A DNA stretch of 64,000 nt. It comes from Cryptomeria japonica. Its lineage: Eukaryota > Streptophyta > Pinopsida > Cupressales > Cupressaceae. The DNA lies in NCBI RefSeq assembly GCF_030272615.1, contig NC_081408.1, forward strand, positions 197,930,841-197,994,840. The letters run 5' to 3'. Under the pieces are notes generated by a model that saw nothing but the letters and a program-made list of their open reading frames with translations, did no database searches and was not told the origin of the DNA. Positions 33,363 through 45,526 of this stretch are shown here, piece after piece. Position numbers and translations under genes: made by a program. Positions within the stretch are counted from its first letter, which is position 1, and each line of letters opens with the position of its first letter.

Positions 33363-36300
33363 TTACAAGCTCTTTTCGGCCTCTGCAGTTTCCTCAACAG
33401 GTTGTTCGGTTGCAACCTCTTCTATCTTTTCAGGGCCGCTCTCCAACTGTTCCGCATCATGGGTGGCATATTTAATTGTCCACTCATTATACACCTCTTC
33501 TATCAGCCATGAGAAATTAATCACTTTATCTTTAGTCTTAGTCAACCTTTTCCAAGAATTTCTCATTTTGTTGACCTCTGAATTGAGAAAACCATAATGT
33601 GACTTAATTTTCTCTATCTCTTGTATTGTCACAACAAAGAAAGAAGCATCATAAAGATTAATAATTCCTTTAACTCTTGCTGACAATTTAGCTTCTATCT
33701 CCTTAAGCCACATTTGTTTGTCCTTTAATTGATCCGGGCTAGCAAAAACTCCTAGAAGCAACTCAAAAACTTGATCAGTGTACTCCTTCTTGCACAAATT
33801 AACCTTCCTATCCACATTATCCACCTCTATTGCTAATTGTACTAAGACTTTAGCAACATTAGAAGTGGATTTGATGATGGGATTGGCCATTGCTTCATCG
33901 CAGGAAACACACATGAACTCTAGAACTTGCTCCCTAGGCCTCCATATGTCAAAAATAGGTGTCAAAATGGCCTTGTCTTTCTTGACCTCATTCCATATAT
34001 CCATAATTTTACCTACATTGTTGTAGAGCAATGAGGCATTTATTGTATCTGCAAAACTGGAAATTGTAGCTCTTACTCTCTCCTCATACTTCTTTGCACA
34101 TAAGGCCTGAGCCTGTTTCAAGTTTTCCAATTCTTGAGGAGTAATTTCAACCATTTGAGAGCTGGAGGGTGCTGGAGATGGTGGAAACTCAATGATAGGG
34201 CTAGTAGGTGGAGGTCTTGCAGGAGAAGAGGAGATCATCAGTGTTGAAGACTCACCTTGATGGTATTGTCCAGTCAACTGGCTCTGCAGCTTGGCAATGA
34301 TGTTATCCTTACCTCTTACTTCCTCCTTGGCACTATTATAGGCCTTTAAAACTGTTTCAAACTTGATTTGGAGGGCCTTTTTCTCTTTGGCTTCCTTCTC
34401 TCCTACTGCAACACTAAATTTTGCAGTCTCTAACACAGTGCTAGTAGCCTCCACTACCCCTATACTTTGCACTGTCTTTACCATCATTCCACCAAGGTAA
34501 CTTGACCCTAGGGTGTCTTTGCTTTTCTTACTCTCATTTCTCTTGAGAGACCACATGACGAGTGCAGCATTGTGCTTATTGAAAGTAATCCCCTCCATGG
34601 GGTAAGTCTCTTTTCTCACTCCATCTAGTACCAGGGCGTCTGCTATATCCCATTCGGGCAAGATAAGCACTCCAGCTTGTGCTACCATATCTCTTCCCTG
34701 CTCAGGGGTGATGGTTTTGAATTCTTCCATCATCTCTTGCTTTATTTCCTCTTCCACTAGGATTGGATCTTTATTGGGTTGCTCAGCCTTTCTTGTTTCA
34801 CATCTAGCATTATATCCATCTATGTGTTGTTTCCATATAAATTGCATAAATGCTTCTGATGTGACAAAATTGTTTTCAGCTAAAAAGGCACTACTTGCCT
34901 ATCTTATCTCAGGATCCCACTCCTGGCCTTTGAGTTCAGTGGTAGTGATATCCATTTCAGCAGCAATGGGTTCTTCTGGCATTCCTTCCTCCACTTCATC
35001 ATAAGTGTATGCAATTTCCCCTAGACTACCTAGCTGTAGGAGTTGCTCAGTTGTTGCTTGCTCATTTCCTATATGGATAGGGGATTGGGATGGGGAATAC
35101 AAAGGTGTATCTGATTGCACTTCTTTTCCCACTCTTTTCTTCTTGGGGCTTTCTTGGATGTCAATGACATCTTGTATCTTCCTCTTACCTTTGGAGGTAG
35201 AGGGCTCCCCTGTTGTAGGCATCATCACACTATAACTGGATTTCTTATGCAGTGTGTAATCACCAGGAGGGATTGCCTTGTCGGAAGCTAACCTACTTAC
35301 GATCATTCTTGCCTTCTCAGGGTTTCTCTTGATTATAGCTTCCCTCTTCTCCTTTAGCATCTGCATCACATCTTCAAAGCAAACAATCAAAAACTTTATA
35401 TTCTCTTCCAGTGGGAAAAAGCTAGACAATGGGTCATAGCTGGCATCAAACTGATGCACAAAATCCAAGGCTTTCTTATAAGCCACCCACTTTTCTTTCC
35501 TTAGCTCCTACTCATCTAGATCAAACTCATTTCTGATGAGGTCTTTAGGAAACTGGAATTGATGAGGCCTACCTCTGCATGCTACCTTCTTCCTAAACAT
35601 ACCATTGAAGAAGTCTTCTGGATCGGCACACCTGGACACTACAGTAGACAAATGATAAGGCTTGAGGAAATCCTCAAAGCAATTCCAGCCTCCCTTTGTT
35701 ATTACAAATTGGTGAGCTATGGTAGCTGTAGGGAAAATAGTCCCTTTACCCCTGCCTGTCAACTCTGCCTCTTGTAAAACACCAATTTGTCTAAGGATCT
35801 CTGTGATTCCTACTTTGAGAGGGACCTGGTAAGGGAACAAAATGGGGTGCCTCTGAAACCAAAAACTCTGAAAACTGTGGAGACTGGATACAAATAAATC
35901 TCACCCCAGTTATGAACAATTTTTATGTTCTCTGCGAATTCTTTTGGTCTTATGAATTCTAGAAGAACCTTCGAGATTCTTGGGTTCTCAGAGCAAAGGA
36001 GAGTCCTTATTTTGGATGCAAAATATTTATCAAACTTCAAAAAACTGGCATCCTCTCTATCCCATGACAACACAGACTCCATAATTGTACTGACATTTTT
36101 TCTCCTTCCTTCTCCTTAACAAGATCCAGTCCACTGGCAAAGTAATCACCATATTTGAAGAGAAAAAGGTGCATCAGGAGTGAGTACCATCCAAAAGGCC
36201 TATCCACCTTTCCATTCTTGATTCCTATTAACCCTCCATGAACAGCATCAGCAATATAAGAGGCATAATCAACTGTAATTGCAAGAGAAGGATTCAAAAT

Positions 36301-36937
36301 CTGAGCAATCATTAACAAGTAATGATTCGGCATATTTGCTTCAACATCTTCTCCCAAAACTTGGCAAAGTGCCCAATACATTCCTTTAGCCCTCAGGGTG
36401 AACATACTTAATGAAAAGGGCTCCTGTGTGTTGGGTCCTCTGTGCACCATAAATTTGGGCTAATGATGTGAAATTTATAGGTTCTAGAAAATTGGTGAGC
36501 TCATTAAGCCCAAAAGCTGTCCTAAACTCTTCAGCATTAATTTCAACAAGGGTTTTCCCATTTACATCCCGAATGCTTCTTGTGACTAGATCATAATTGA
36601 GTGCGATTTGGGTCAGCAAATCTGTGTCCATGAATACCCCTGGGACTACTAATTTCCCGACATCTAAGTCTCAGATACTGTTTTGCGGGGTAGGAGAATT
36701 TCTCATTCTGAATCCAACTTTAAACAACCCCAACCCAGACAATCCAACTTGTGGGTCTCTCAACTAGTTACCCTTGTTATATAATCCTTCTCCTATCTTT
36801 AAACGGGGAGCCTTAGGCACTAACTCTTTTGCCTTTGATGCCTGATTAGTTGACAAGGTCAACTATTCTAAAAAATCATCACAGACACTCCTTTCTGAAT
36901 AGTTAACTTTGCTAGAAAACTCTCTTTTAGGAGCCAT
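33363..36937 (-). pseudogene. LTR-encoded ORF of Mega-A, 5' LTR copy, unknown function
   Basis: Counterpart of 19572-23212, with a Met at 36937 and TAA at 33363. The C-terminal 494 codons (34847-33363) are uninterrupted here, across the site where the other copy lost a base. That half includes the acid-basic block, the Pro/Ser linker (PPPTSPIIEFPPSPAPSSSQ) and the helical C-terminal part (KKYEERVRATISSFADTINA, KLSARVKGII). The N-terminal part has shifts near 36440, 36060 and 35830. As the 5' LTR copy it lies upstream of gag in the same direction, so an LTR-initiated transcript would carry it first. No known domain assigned. Confidence 0.75.
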
Positions 36938-37576
36938 TTTGAAAACGTAAGAAATGAATACCACTCCTGAACAATTCTATGACAAATCAATTATCTTATC
37001 TAGAACACTACACAGGAATTGCTACACAAGAATATGAGAGAACCTATTCTTTACTTGAAGGAATTTGCTCTGCAACTGAACCGACTTGCTCTGTATCCTA
37101 AGAAAATAACTCTGCATTTGCTCTTCTGCAAAATCCTTTAAAAGATATCTTCACCCGGTTGATAGGAAATCAAATATTTGTACTCAAGGCCTTAACAAGA
37201 ACATTGATTCTACATGCTTCGGCCATCCCTTCAAAATTGAATTCATACGAGAATTCATATTTTTTGCTCCAACTGGTCTCAACGTTCCTGCAAGTGTTTC
37301 ATTTTGCTCTTTCGCAACTTCGTGGAGCATAACTATCGGGCAACTTAGTCCTGCGAAATAGCGTCGACTATCCGATCAAAAGAAACTTGATCGAGCATTA
37401 GATTAACTAACAGCTTTGGCTTTGCTTTGGGTCCCACTTTTCTATTGGCTACATGATACCACATGGCGCCCAACCATTGGCCTTGAAATTTCCTTCGCAT
37501 TCCACTTGATACTGGCCGCGTGTCTTTTTTTTATACCTCCGGTTCCACCTTGGCGGGCCCACACTTTCTTCTTAGA

Positions 37577-37598
37577 CCACGTGTCAACGGACACGTGG
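37577..37598. promoter_or_regulatory. Perfect inverted repeat holding two G-boxes
   Basis: Arms CCACGTGTC (37577-37585) and GACACGTGG (37590-37598) around AACG. Each arm has CACGTG, the G-box core bound by plant bZIP/bHLH factors. Further G-boxes at 37871 and 38150. It lies upstream of the LTR ORF on the minus strand. In the 3' LTR both cores read CATGTG. Function inferred only. Confidence 0.65.
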
Positions 37599-38428
37599 AC
37601 GGCTCTCGTTCACTCTCATTATTTTGCAGGGTCTAAAGAACGAGCATCTTACCCTTGTGAAATAGCATGGGCCATCGGATCATCTCTTAAGTTGATCGAC
37701 TTTTAATCATCTGAAAAGGCTTTCAGGAGGGGTGGGCCGGCTGACTCACTGTGAACACCTGGTGCCCAGTCACCTTCGGAGCTGATTTGTCACTTGTGCA
37801 TTGGCCGAGAAAAAACCACGGGGCCCCAACAAACTCTTGACAGCTGTATCCTCCATGTCCTCCATCATGACACGTGGACGACTCTCATTCACTCTCGCTA
37901 TTTTGCAAGGTATAAAGAACGAGCATCTTACCCTTGTGAAATAGCACGGGCTGTCAGATCATCTCTTAAGTTGATCAGTTTTTAATCATCTGAAAAGGCT
38001 TTCAGGAGGGGTGGGCCCAATGACTCACTGTGAACATCTGGCGCCCAGTCACCTTCGAAGCTGATTTGTCACTTGTGCATTGGCCGAGAAAAAACCATGA
38101 GGCCCCAACAAACTCTTGACAGTTGTATCCTCCATGTCCTCCATCATGACACGTGGACGGCTCTCGTTCACTCTCACTATTTCGCGGGGTATAAAGAATG
38201 AGCATCTTACCCTTGCGAAATAACGCAGGTCGTCGGATCATCTCTTAAGTTGATCGGCTTTTAATCATCTGAAAAAGGATTTCGGGAGGGGTGGGCCTAC
38301 TGACTCATTGTGAACACCTGGCACCCAATCACCTTCAGAGCTGATTTGTCACTTTTTTATTCACCGAAAGAAAACCACGGGGCTCCAGTAAGTTATTGAC
38401 AGTTGTACCCGCCAGGTCATCTCCATCT
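37592..38428. repeat. Three 279-bp tandem repeats in the Mega-A 5' LTR
   Basis: CACGTGG at 37592, 37871 and 38150, again exactly 279 apart, matching the array at 23867-24703. Confidence 0.93.
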
Positions 38429-38966
38429 GTGACCTGACTCACCTCTGGGACCCGTCTTTTAGCCTTTAATCCTGACTCGCTGACTGTTGTGACTTGTGCC
38501 ATGTGCCACCATTTTACTCACTATCAACAACCAGCTAGACCATCTATGTGGCATGCCATGTGGTTTTCGCAACTTTGCTAGTTTTAAACTACGCGCAAGT
38601 TCGCCTAGCGAAATAACGCGAGCCGTGGATCCATCCGCGAAATGCGCACAAGTTACTGGGCCCGACAACTTTAGGAGAAAAACATATAAGGCATAAATTT
38701 TTTGATTAATTAACATAACCACCTAGGAAAACAACAAGGGGGGACACTTCCTATGACTCCACGACCCATTACTTAAGTGAATAAAGTAACGAAAGATTAG
38801 AAATCAGAGGGTTTAAAACAAACACAAGAGGATCTAAAAACAAAAACCCTTAAACCCTTGAGGTGTAGAACAAAGCTGAAGCATTTGAAACTGCACCCTA
38901 GTCAAAATTTCAACAAACCATAGCCAATCATGGAAAAGAAAAGCCCATTTTAAATCAGTGATAACA

Positions 38967-38971
38967 CTAGG
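38967..38971. repeat. Target-site duplication of Mega-A (right), CTAGG
   Basis: Matches 18629-18633. Confidence 0.92.
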
Positions 38972-39983
38972 AGGAACCTTCTAAGTTGAATTTTCGCACA
39001 CCTTAGGAAAACCAATTTTTGAGGTGACTAAACAGTCACATGGGAGTAGTCACATGCTTCAAAATACCCCTAACCCATAGGTATACCCTTTGAACCTTTG
39101 GAAAAGCCCTGAAACTGACCCTAGGAGTCCATTTGACCCCTTAGAAACCCAACTGAAGTTAACCTACGGGTCAAACCTGAGTTGACCACTCCCAAGACTC
39201 CCTACCCAAGGCAAATTTAGGACCACACTCTTTTGTTTGAATGGCTTTGGTAGAAACAAAACTCCCTCCAAGAGACAAGTCAAAATCAATGACACTAATC
39301 AGCACGTGTCAACTAACACAATAAAATACAATATAAAAATCACACATGGAATTTGTCTCTTGTAGGTTTACACAATTAAATAAAATCAAATTAACACACA
39401 TGCATAATTTACTTTCACAAATAAAATACATTACAAACGGGGTGTTGTCTCTCCAAATAGACAACCCCTAGCTTAACAAATGTACATTGGTCTAGGTTTG
39501 GTTCTCCATATTTATTCCATGGTCACATGGATAATTTTCCTGCGCATCTCAGTTAACACATTAGTAATTCCAAATAATCCCAATTATACATAATTAAATA
39601 CATAGATTTCATTGCACATCAAACACTCATACATTTGACAATAATAATTCAATATCTCATTCATTCAAATTCGATTCCACATAAGCAATTATCATAATTC
39701 TCAAAATTGAACCATTCATAAAATAAGCAACATTTTTCTATCATCAAAATGAAGTCCTGCAATTCCAATAATGACATTCACCATTTCAAAGTAATTCTAT
39801 TCTAGCAACATATAAAGTTTCATAATCAAAATGCATAAAATGAAGCATCAATATACGTCAATGTGATCCAAATCATGGAATCATATAGGTTCTAAATCCA
39901 TAATGCATAAAATAAAGCATCCATAATAGTCTCAATATGAAAATAACTGAAAATGTCAAGCTGAGTTGGGGTAGGGCCTCACA
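38972..39983. other. Right part of D, no gene seen
   Basis: About 1 kb of AT-rich, non-coding DNA ending GGGCCTCACA. A short inverted repeat is visible near 39438-39468 (GGGGTGTTGTCT and AGACAACCCC). Confidence 0.6.
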
Positions 39984-39988
39984 GAAAA
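39984..39988. repeat. Target-site duplication of D (right), GAAAA
   Basis: Matches 15309-15313. Confidence 0.92.
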
Positions 39989-41553
39989 ATTTTGGTTGAT
40001 GGACATACTCCTTCTAGTAACTTTGATCATGAGATATTCAAGAACCCTTTCCGTAACCATGAAAAAGATAATGGAAAGGCCCCCAAATTTGGTGATGGTG
40101 TGAATTATACCAATGCTAAATATGATTATACCATAAACAACATCAGTGAGGCTGAGAATCATTTGAACACTTTCATCATAAAGGGTAAAGAAACTAATTG
40201 TAATCTTACCATCCACAAAGGTACATTTATCCTTAGAGGCCCTAATTCTAAACCCACTACAACATATTTGAAATACAACCTTATAAAGGATTTAGGGAAA
40301 ACACCCATGTAGATTTCTATACTTGAGTTTCTATGCTTATCCCTTGAACATAAAGGTATCCTTGATAAAGTGGTTTCTAGTACCACAATGCCTACAAACC
40401 TATAGGTAGATCAATTTCAAGATATGGTGGAACACATTGCCTCCCTTCAAATCCTCACTTTTACCGAGAATGATGACTCATCCATTAACAATCACATAAT
40501 GCACCCTTACGCATTAAAGTCCTTGTCCATATAGTTAAGATCAAGTGAGTTTTTATAGACAGAGGAGCAAGTGTAAATATTTGTACTCTAAAATTTATTA
40601 GACAACTTGGATCCAATTAAAGTGTAGTTGACCCAAAGAAAAAGATTGCGATAAAGGAATATGATGAAGAGGAATGCTCATCTAAGGGATTAGTTACATT
40701 TGCCTATTAAAGTGGAACCTAGGGTGAAGGATGTGGTTTTCCAATTCCTTGATCTTCCCTTGACCTATAACATTCTCCTTAGAAGGCCCTGGATCCATGC
40801 AAAGCAAGTTGTACCTTCTACCTACCATCAATGTATCAAATTTCTACACAATGGTGTCAAAGTAACTATACCAAGAGATCCACACCCTTTTATGTATTGC
40901 AAGAATCTGAATTGTAAGATTGAATCTATCATTCCTAGAAATCATGAAGCACCTCCTTCCCAAGCATACGTTGATCTTGAATCCTTAAGATCACCCACCT
41001 CCAAATCCAATGAAGCTGAGATTAAAATAAAAGAAAGACCATGGAGTAGGAAAATATTATATGAATCATGCTCTTTGTATTGGAAAGCTACCTTTGTCCC
41101 CTCACACTTATGGAAAACCACAAATGACTAAAACCACATTGGACACCACTACTATAGTCTATAAACCTAAAATTTTCATAAACTGGGGAGCTTTGTATGA
41201 TGAAATGGAAGAAGAGGATCTCTTGAGATGGTTATACAAAGATGAAGATATAGAGAAAGAACAAATTAAAGAACCTGAAGTCAAAATACTGGCTGAGAAG
41301 TATGGAAAGGGACCAAAGATAATGAAAAGATATGGCTATAATGGTCACAATCCTCTTGGTTTACACAAACAAGGTATACTTGAACCAATCAAACCTGATG
41401 ATGGATGTAAGATTCCTGGTCTAGGGTATGATACGTAGAAAGATAAGACCTTGAGTACTAAGGGTAACTCGAGTGAGGGAGGAGACTCTTCTAACGCAAC
41501 ATAGACTGATGAGGAGGGTGTCATTGATGACTCCAACAATTTTATTGATATGT
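39989..41553 (+). pseudogene. Tat-H gag end, protease and G-patch-like segment
   Basis: Continues gag in frame from 15313 (ILVDGHTPSSNFDHEIFKNP, open 39992-40312). After stops, a protease block lies at about 40540-40620: FIDRGASVNICTLKFIRQLG, with the D-x-G triplet as D-R-G. Piece 40700-41131 is the protease C-terminal side (VVFQFLDLPLTYNILLRRPW). In 41061-41438 the end reads KRYGYNGHNPLGLHKQGI, then IPGLGY: a glycine pattern like a G-patch (an RNA-binding motif also fused to some retroviral proteases). The frame then decays to FIDMY and is cut off at 41553 by C. Confidence 0.8.
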
Positions 41554-43128
41554 ACTTCCTTGTCTCTTCCTTGTTGTTGATCCGTGATGGATATTCATCA
41601 TGCATCTCTACATAGCAGATCAATGACTACCATTCGATCATTTCCAACCTGCTCATTCTTTATTTCTTCTCTAAATTTCTCTCATGTCAGGTCCCACCAC
41701 TTGGTTGCCAAGTCATGCTAAATAGCCATCAAGCTACTATCCATCATGACATAGTGACCACCATCGGATCCTCCATTCGACTATTAGATCTTCCTTGAGT
41801 TTCCTACCCGTTAATTTTCCTGGGCTACTCTCTCTTCTAGTGGGCCTGCCATGTGTCACTCCCTGATTTTCACTGAGCCCACCTTGACCACCACCTCAAC
41901 TACCACCTCGCCAGTCACTATGTCATAGAGGATAATTGGTGAGCTTCTTTCCATTGCGGTATAGAGACCACTGTTAGATCTCTTTGCCCGACTGTCAGAT
42001 TTGCTCAACTTGCTTGACCTTTACCTCTTCATCCATCCGTGTCATGTGTCTCCTCTAGCCTGCTTGTGGATCCACTTGTCTCGCCACTTGAACCTACCAC
42101 TAGACTTGGGCCTGCCTTAGTTTGTTCAATATTATTCTTTTCGACCAAACTTCCTCCCTCAATGAGTTGTTCATATGTCTCATCAATACTGTTATTTGAT
42201 TGGCAGGACCAGTTTTTATTTCTTTGATGTACTTTGTGTCAATGGAACTGATGCCTTCGATGAATCCTTTTAGAGATCCATCGAAGCCATGATCTATTTG
42301 ATAAATCACCCTTTGGTTTGTCTGCGCATCTAGCTAGCCACCATTTAGGCGCCACCTATCGTGAGGGTATTCATTCTGGGCACTTCACAACCATGGTACA
42401 ACAACAGTCATGGATTGCCCAAGATTTTCACTTCATCGTTGATCTTCCTTGGATCTATCATTGGATCTTAGTGATCTGCTCAATCTTTAACTCGCCCCCT
42501 TTCAACAAGTGCCTTGTCGCCAAGTCACGAGGAGTATCCGGCGGGCATCTTTCTATCATGGTATAGTGACCACCATTGGATCATCTGCAATCACTGTCTA
42601 ATCTGCCTGACTTGCTTGACCTTTAGCTTCTTCTCATCAGCCTGCCGCAAAATTTGGATGCCTTGAGATGCGCACATGTATGGGGGGCTCACCGATGCTG
42701 AGCTTCCACTTTCCAAAAGCGCTTAAGCTTTGACACTTAATATGTGTGGGGCTTTGCTTTTAAACATTAAAACTCTCCTCCCCACCACCAATGTGGGATA
42801 GATGCTCCTTCATGCCTGGCGATTTAAAATGCTTGGAATTTTCAAAACCCTTACTCTGTCTACAACCGCGTGACCCCTTCTAGCTCATAATAGGGAAGAT
42901 TTTTGATCTACACTTACCAATTGCCTTTTCTTGGATTTTCTTCTATTGATCTAATTTGCTGAGAGTTTCATGGCCTACATGACAGGCACACGAGGGAAGG
43001 GTACTAGCTCCATTTTTCATGCCTTCAAACTAGGTGATTCAAGTTGATTCATTAGGTGGCATACTAAAAGTGCAGAGCAGAATTTAAAATGGACCTCTCA
43101 AATTGAAACAAATTTTTGAGTCCCAATA
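41554..43128 (-). repeat. 3' LTR remnant of C
   Basis: Matches 46821-48412 from ACTTCCTTGTCTCTTCC on. Left of that, the sequence is Tat-H. The inner end reads CCCAATA where the other LTR has CCCAACA. Confidence 0.9.
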
Positions 43129-43597
43129 GTGGCTTTGACTGGGGATGGTTGATTGCAAGATCAACACAAGAATTCAAAATCTCAGGTAAAGCAGACCACC
43201 CAAAAAAAAATAAAAAAAAATAGGACACTTCTCTTCTTCTCAAAATAGGGGTTCCTTATTGAAAACCACACAACAAAAAACAAAGAAACTGTACAAAGAC
43301 CATTTATTTACATATGGCCCTGGGACATCAAAATTTAAGTTAATGCTTACCTCTATCAAATACATGATTCTCATATCCATGAATCAAGGGTAAGCTAGAA
43401 TTTTCACTATCATCTGCCTGATCACAAACACTATCTCTTCTCATCAGCTTATCATACAAAGAAAAATCAGCATACTAGTAATCACCAAAGAATTTGAAAT
43501 CAAACAAATGCTGAGAGTGTTGATCACTATATGACATAGGAATGTCATACCCTTTACAATTATTTCCCTGCTGAAAAGAGAAGTAACCCAACTCCCT

Positions 43598-44900
43598 CTA
43601 AAAGCTAGGAACATCAGGCACATGTTGACCGCTAGTTTGCACAAAAGGAAAAAACTCATCCTTAATATTGTCTTGCAAACTAGAAAGGAACACTTCCTCA
43701 TAAAATGACTTCACTTCATCATTTTGTTGATCACAATTCCTATCAGCCACTTGCAAACATGAAAATACATCATCAAGTAATGGTTCATTAACCACTTGCA
43801 AATCTGGGAAAACAACATCAGGACAATGTATATCAAATTCTGAATTCATATCAGCATATGAATCCACATTATCACATATACTAGCCTTATATGCATTTTC
43901 ACCTTGTCTACTATTCAAATCAACTATAGGGAAAGAAACAACAACATATGTATCATACTTCACACCCACAAAAATATCATCAGTATCAAAATGTATACTG
44001 GTTGGGTATGAGAGATTGGGGACATCTCTGAAGATCAGGAGCTAAGAGTTCTGAGATTTGTTCACTACTTAGTGAACCTTCTCCTTCATTTTCATTTTCC
44101 TTGGCTTTACCTTTTGTGCTGTAGACATTGTCCCAATCTGATGCAGGCATTAAATCTTTTATTCTCATGTCTTTGTGCACATCTATTTCATCATTACAAC
44201 AACTTGCATCTACATCATTACTTTTATCATGCTACTCATAAAGTGTTGCAATATGTTGCAACAAGGTTTTATAACCTTGGTTGCAAACACTTTGTGGATT
44301 GAACTTAACAACAAGATGATCTATATTATTCAAATCTGAAACCTCAACTTGATCATGATTATTTGAACAATAACTTATACTTTCACAATTTTCTTCTTAC
44401 TTTGAATACACATCTGCACTATCAGGCTGAGCGTAAGAACCATATTTAGCATCATATGAGACATATCCACTCATGGATTCATCTCTATTACTGTACTCAA
44501 AACTATGTGCATTTTCAGATTTATTCATTTCAATCTCATCTATCCACTCTTTAATATGTGCAACACTTTCTTCTCTAAAGGCTGTAGACCAATTGACTGA
44601 GTCAGGTTCATCAAGCTCTAAGAATAACTCAATCCAAGCAAACCCATGGGGTCTAACATCACCTAGAAGCTCATTTAATCCAGCACTAAATCTTTCATAA
44701 AAGACATATGATGATTCTTCCTTTCTTTTCCCTACTTTCCTTCTTAAAAACAAGATGGATTTATCTTGGATCTTTTGAAGATGTATTTCAATCTCCCTAC
44801 CAATTTCTTTCAGATTTGACAAAGGGTTTTTAGATCTTGAAACCGCATCTAGATCCATCAAATTTGAAACATCTACTGAACCATTACTTGGACAATGCAT
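43598..44900 (-). pseudogene. C internal ORF, unknown function, broken
   Basis: First piece 44900-44397 (167 codons from MHCPSNGSVDVSNLMDLDAV) has a basic middle (RRKVGKRKEESSYVFYERF) and FAWIELFLELDEPDSVNW. 44180-43986 continues the same frame after a stop (ASDWDNVYSTKGKAKENENE). 43969-43598 continues in another frame, acidic, with repeated DVVFPDLQVVNEPLLDDVF style motifs. I recognise no gag, zinc knuckle or enzyme. It takes the place of gag-pol in C. It could be a diverged gag-like or accessory protein, or chance open frame; the PBS-proximal start and length make chance less likely. Confidence 0.5.
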
Positions 44901-45503
44901 CTTATTGTTTTACCAACACTTTGCAAAACACATGTAGTCATTAGCTTCAAAACCTAACATACTTCTCACAATATTTTTGACTAAAACTTTTCAAAACAAA
45001 AAGTATGTGAAGTGCATATTTCTCTTCCTTTCTATGGTGACTGCTTCACCTTATAAGTAACAAATAATTATTTCATGAATACTTTGAGGAATACTTGGAG
45101 TAAAATTGTTGTTTTTGTTCACTTCACTTCTGACTAAAAATTTGAAGAACTCCTCCAAATCTCAAGTTTGTTCTTACAGAGTCACCACCTCCCTGAAGAG
45201 GAATAAAATTTAACCACTGATCTTCACTCTGAAACACTTTCAGATTTCTGGGTCTCACACAATAGAGTCACATAATATTTTTTTTTTAAATTTCTCAGCA
45301 ACAAAACCTTCTAGGGTATACACTTTCAAATCTGAAAATAACTTTCAGATTTGTAAACTTCTAAGACTCTTTCCCAAATGAATTTTGGCCAAACTCATGG
45401 GTTCCTCAGCAAAGTCACCATTTTTGTTGGTGATTCAGATGGGATAATCTCAACTATATATTAAACAATTTTTTCTTACTTAGAGATTCTCAACAGTTCA
45501 TAA

Positions 45504-45522
45504 GTCCCCAGCAGAGTTGCCA
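45504..45522 (-). other. PBS-like site of C
   Basis: The minus strand reads TGGCAACTCTGCTGGGGAC, four bases inside the LTR end at 45527, the same type and spacing as Mega-A. The stretch 44901-45503 before it is a non-coding leader that also holds a diverged PBS-like copy at about 45407-45430. Confidence 0.8.
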
Positions 45523-45526
45523 TTTT

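Larger units (their letters stand above)
18634..38966 (-). mobile_element. Mega-A, 20.3-kb Ty3/gypsy (Tat-like) element with 6.5-kb ORF-bearing LTRs
   Basis: The two LTRs are 18634-25238 (3') and 32425-38966 (5'), both similar along their full length, with TSD CTAGG outside. Between them on the minus strand: leader and PBS-like site, gag, protease, an RNase H, RT, RNase H and integrase, all in one reading frame with only stop codons as breaks. LTRs of 6.5 kb are far above the usual few hundred to about 2 kb, and each contains a 1.2-kilocodon ORF. Assignment to the Tat branch rests on the extra RNase H domain and RT style (MMDGFSRYNQ, VYQDD). Confidence 0.93.
32425..38966 (-). repeat. 5' LTR of Mega-A (6542 bp)
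   Basis: Begins TGTTATCTTC and ends AGTGATAACA on the plus strand, with CTAGG beyond. Same internal order as the 3' LTR: non-coding end, LTR ORF, spacer, three 279-bp repeats and unique end. Confidence 0.93.

Noticed and set aside
42039-42566. Plus-strand open frames in the C LTR
   Set aside because: Short, no motif, and not kept in the matching part of the other LTR.
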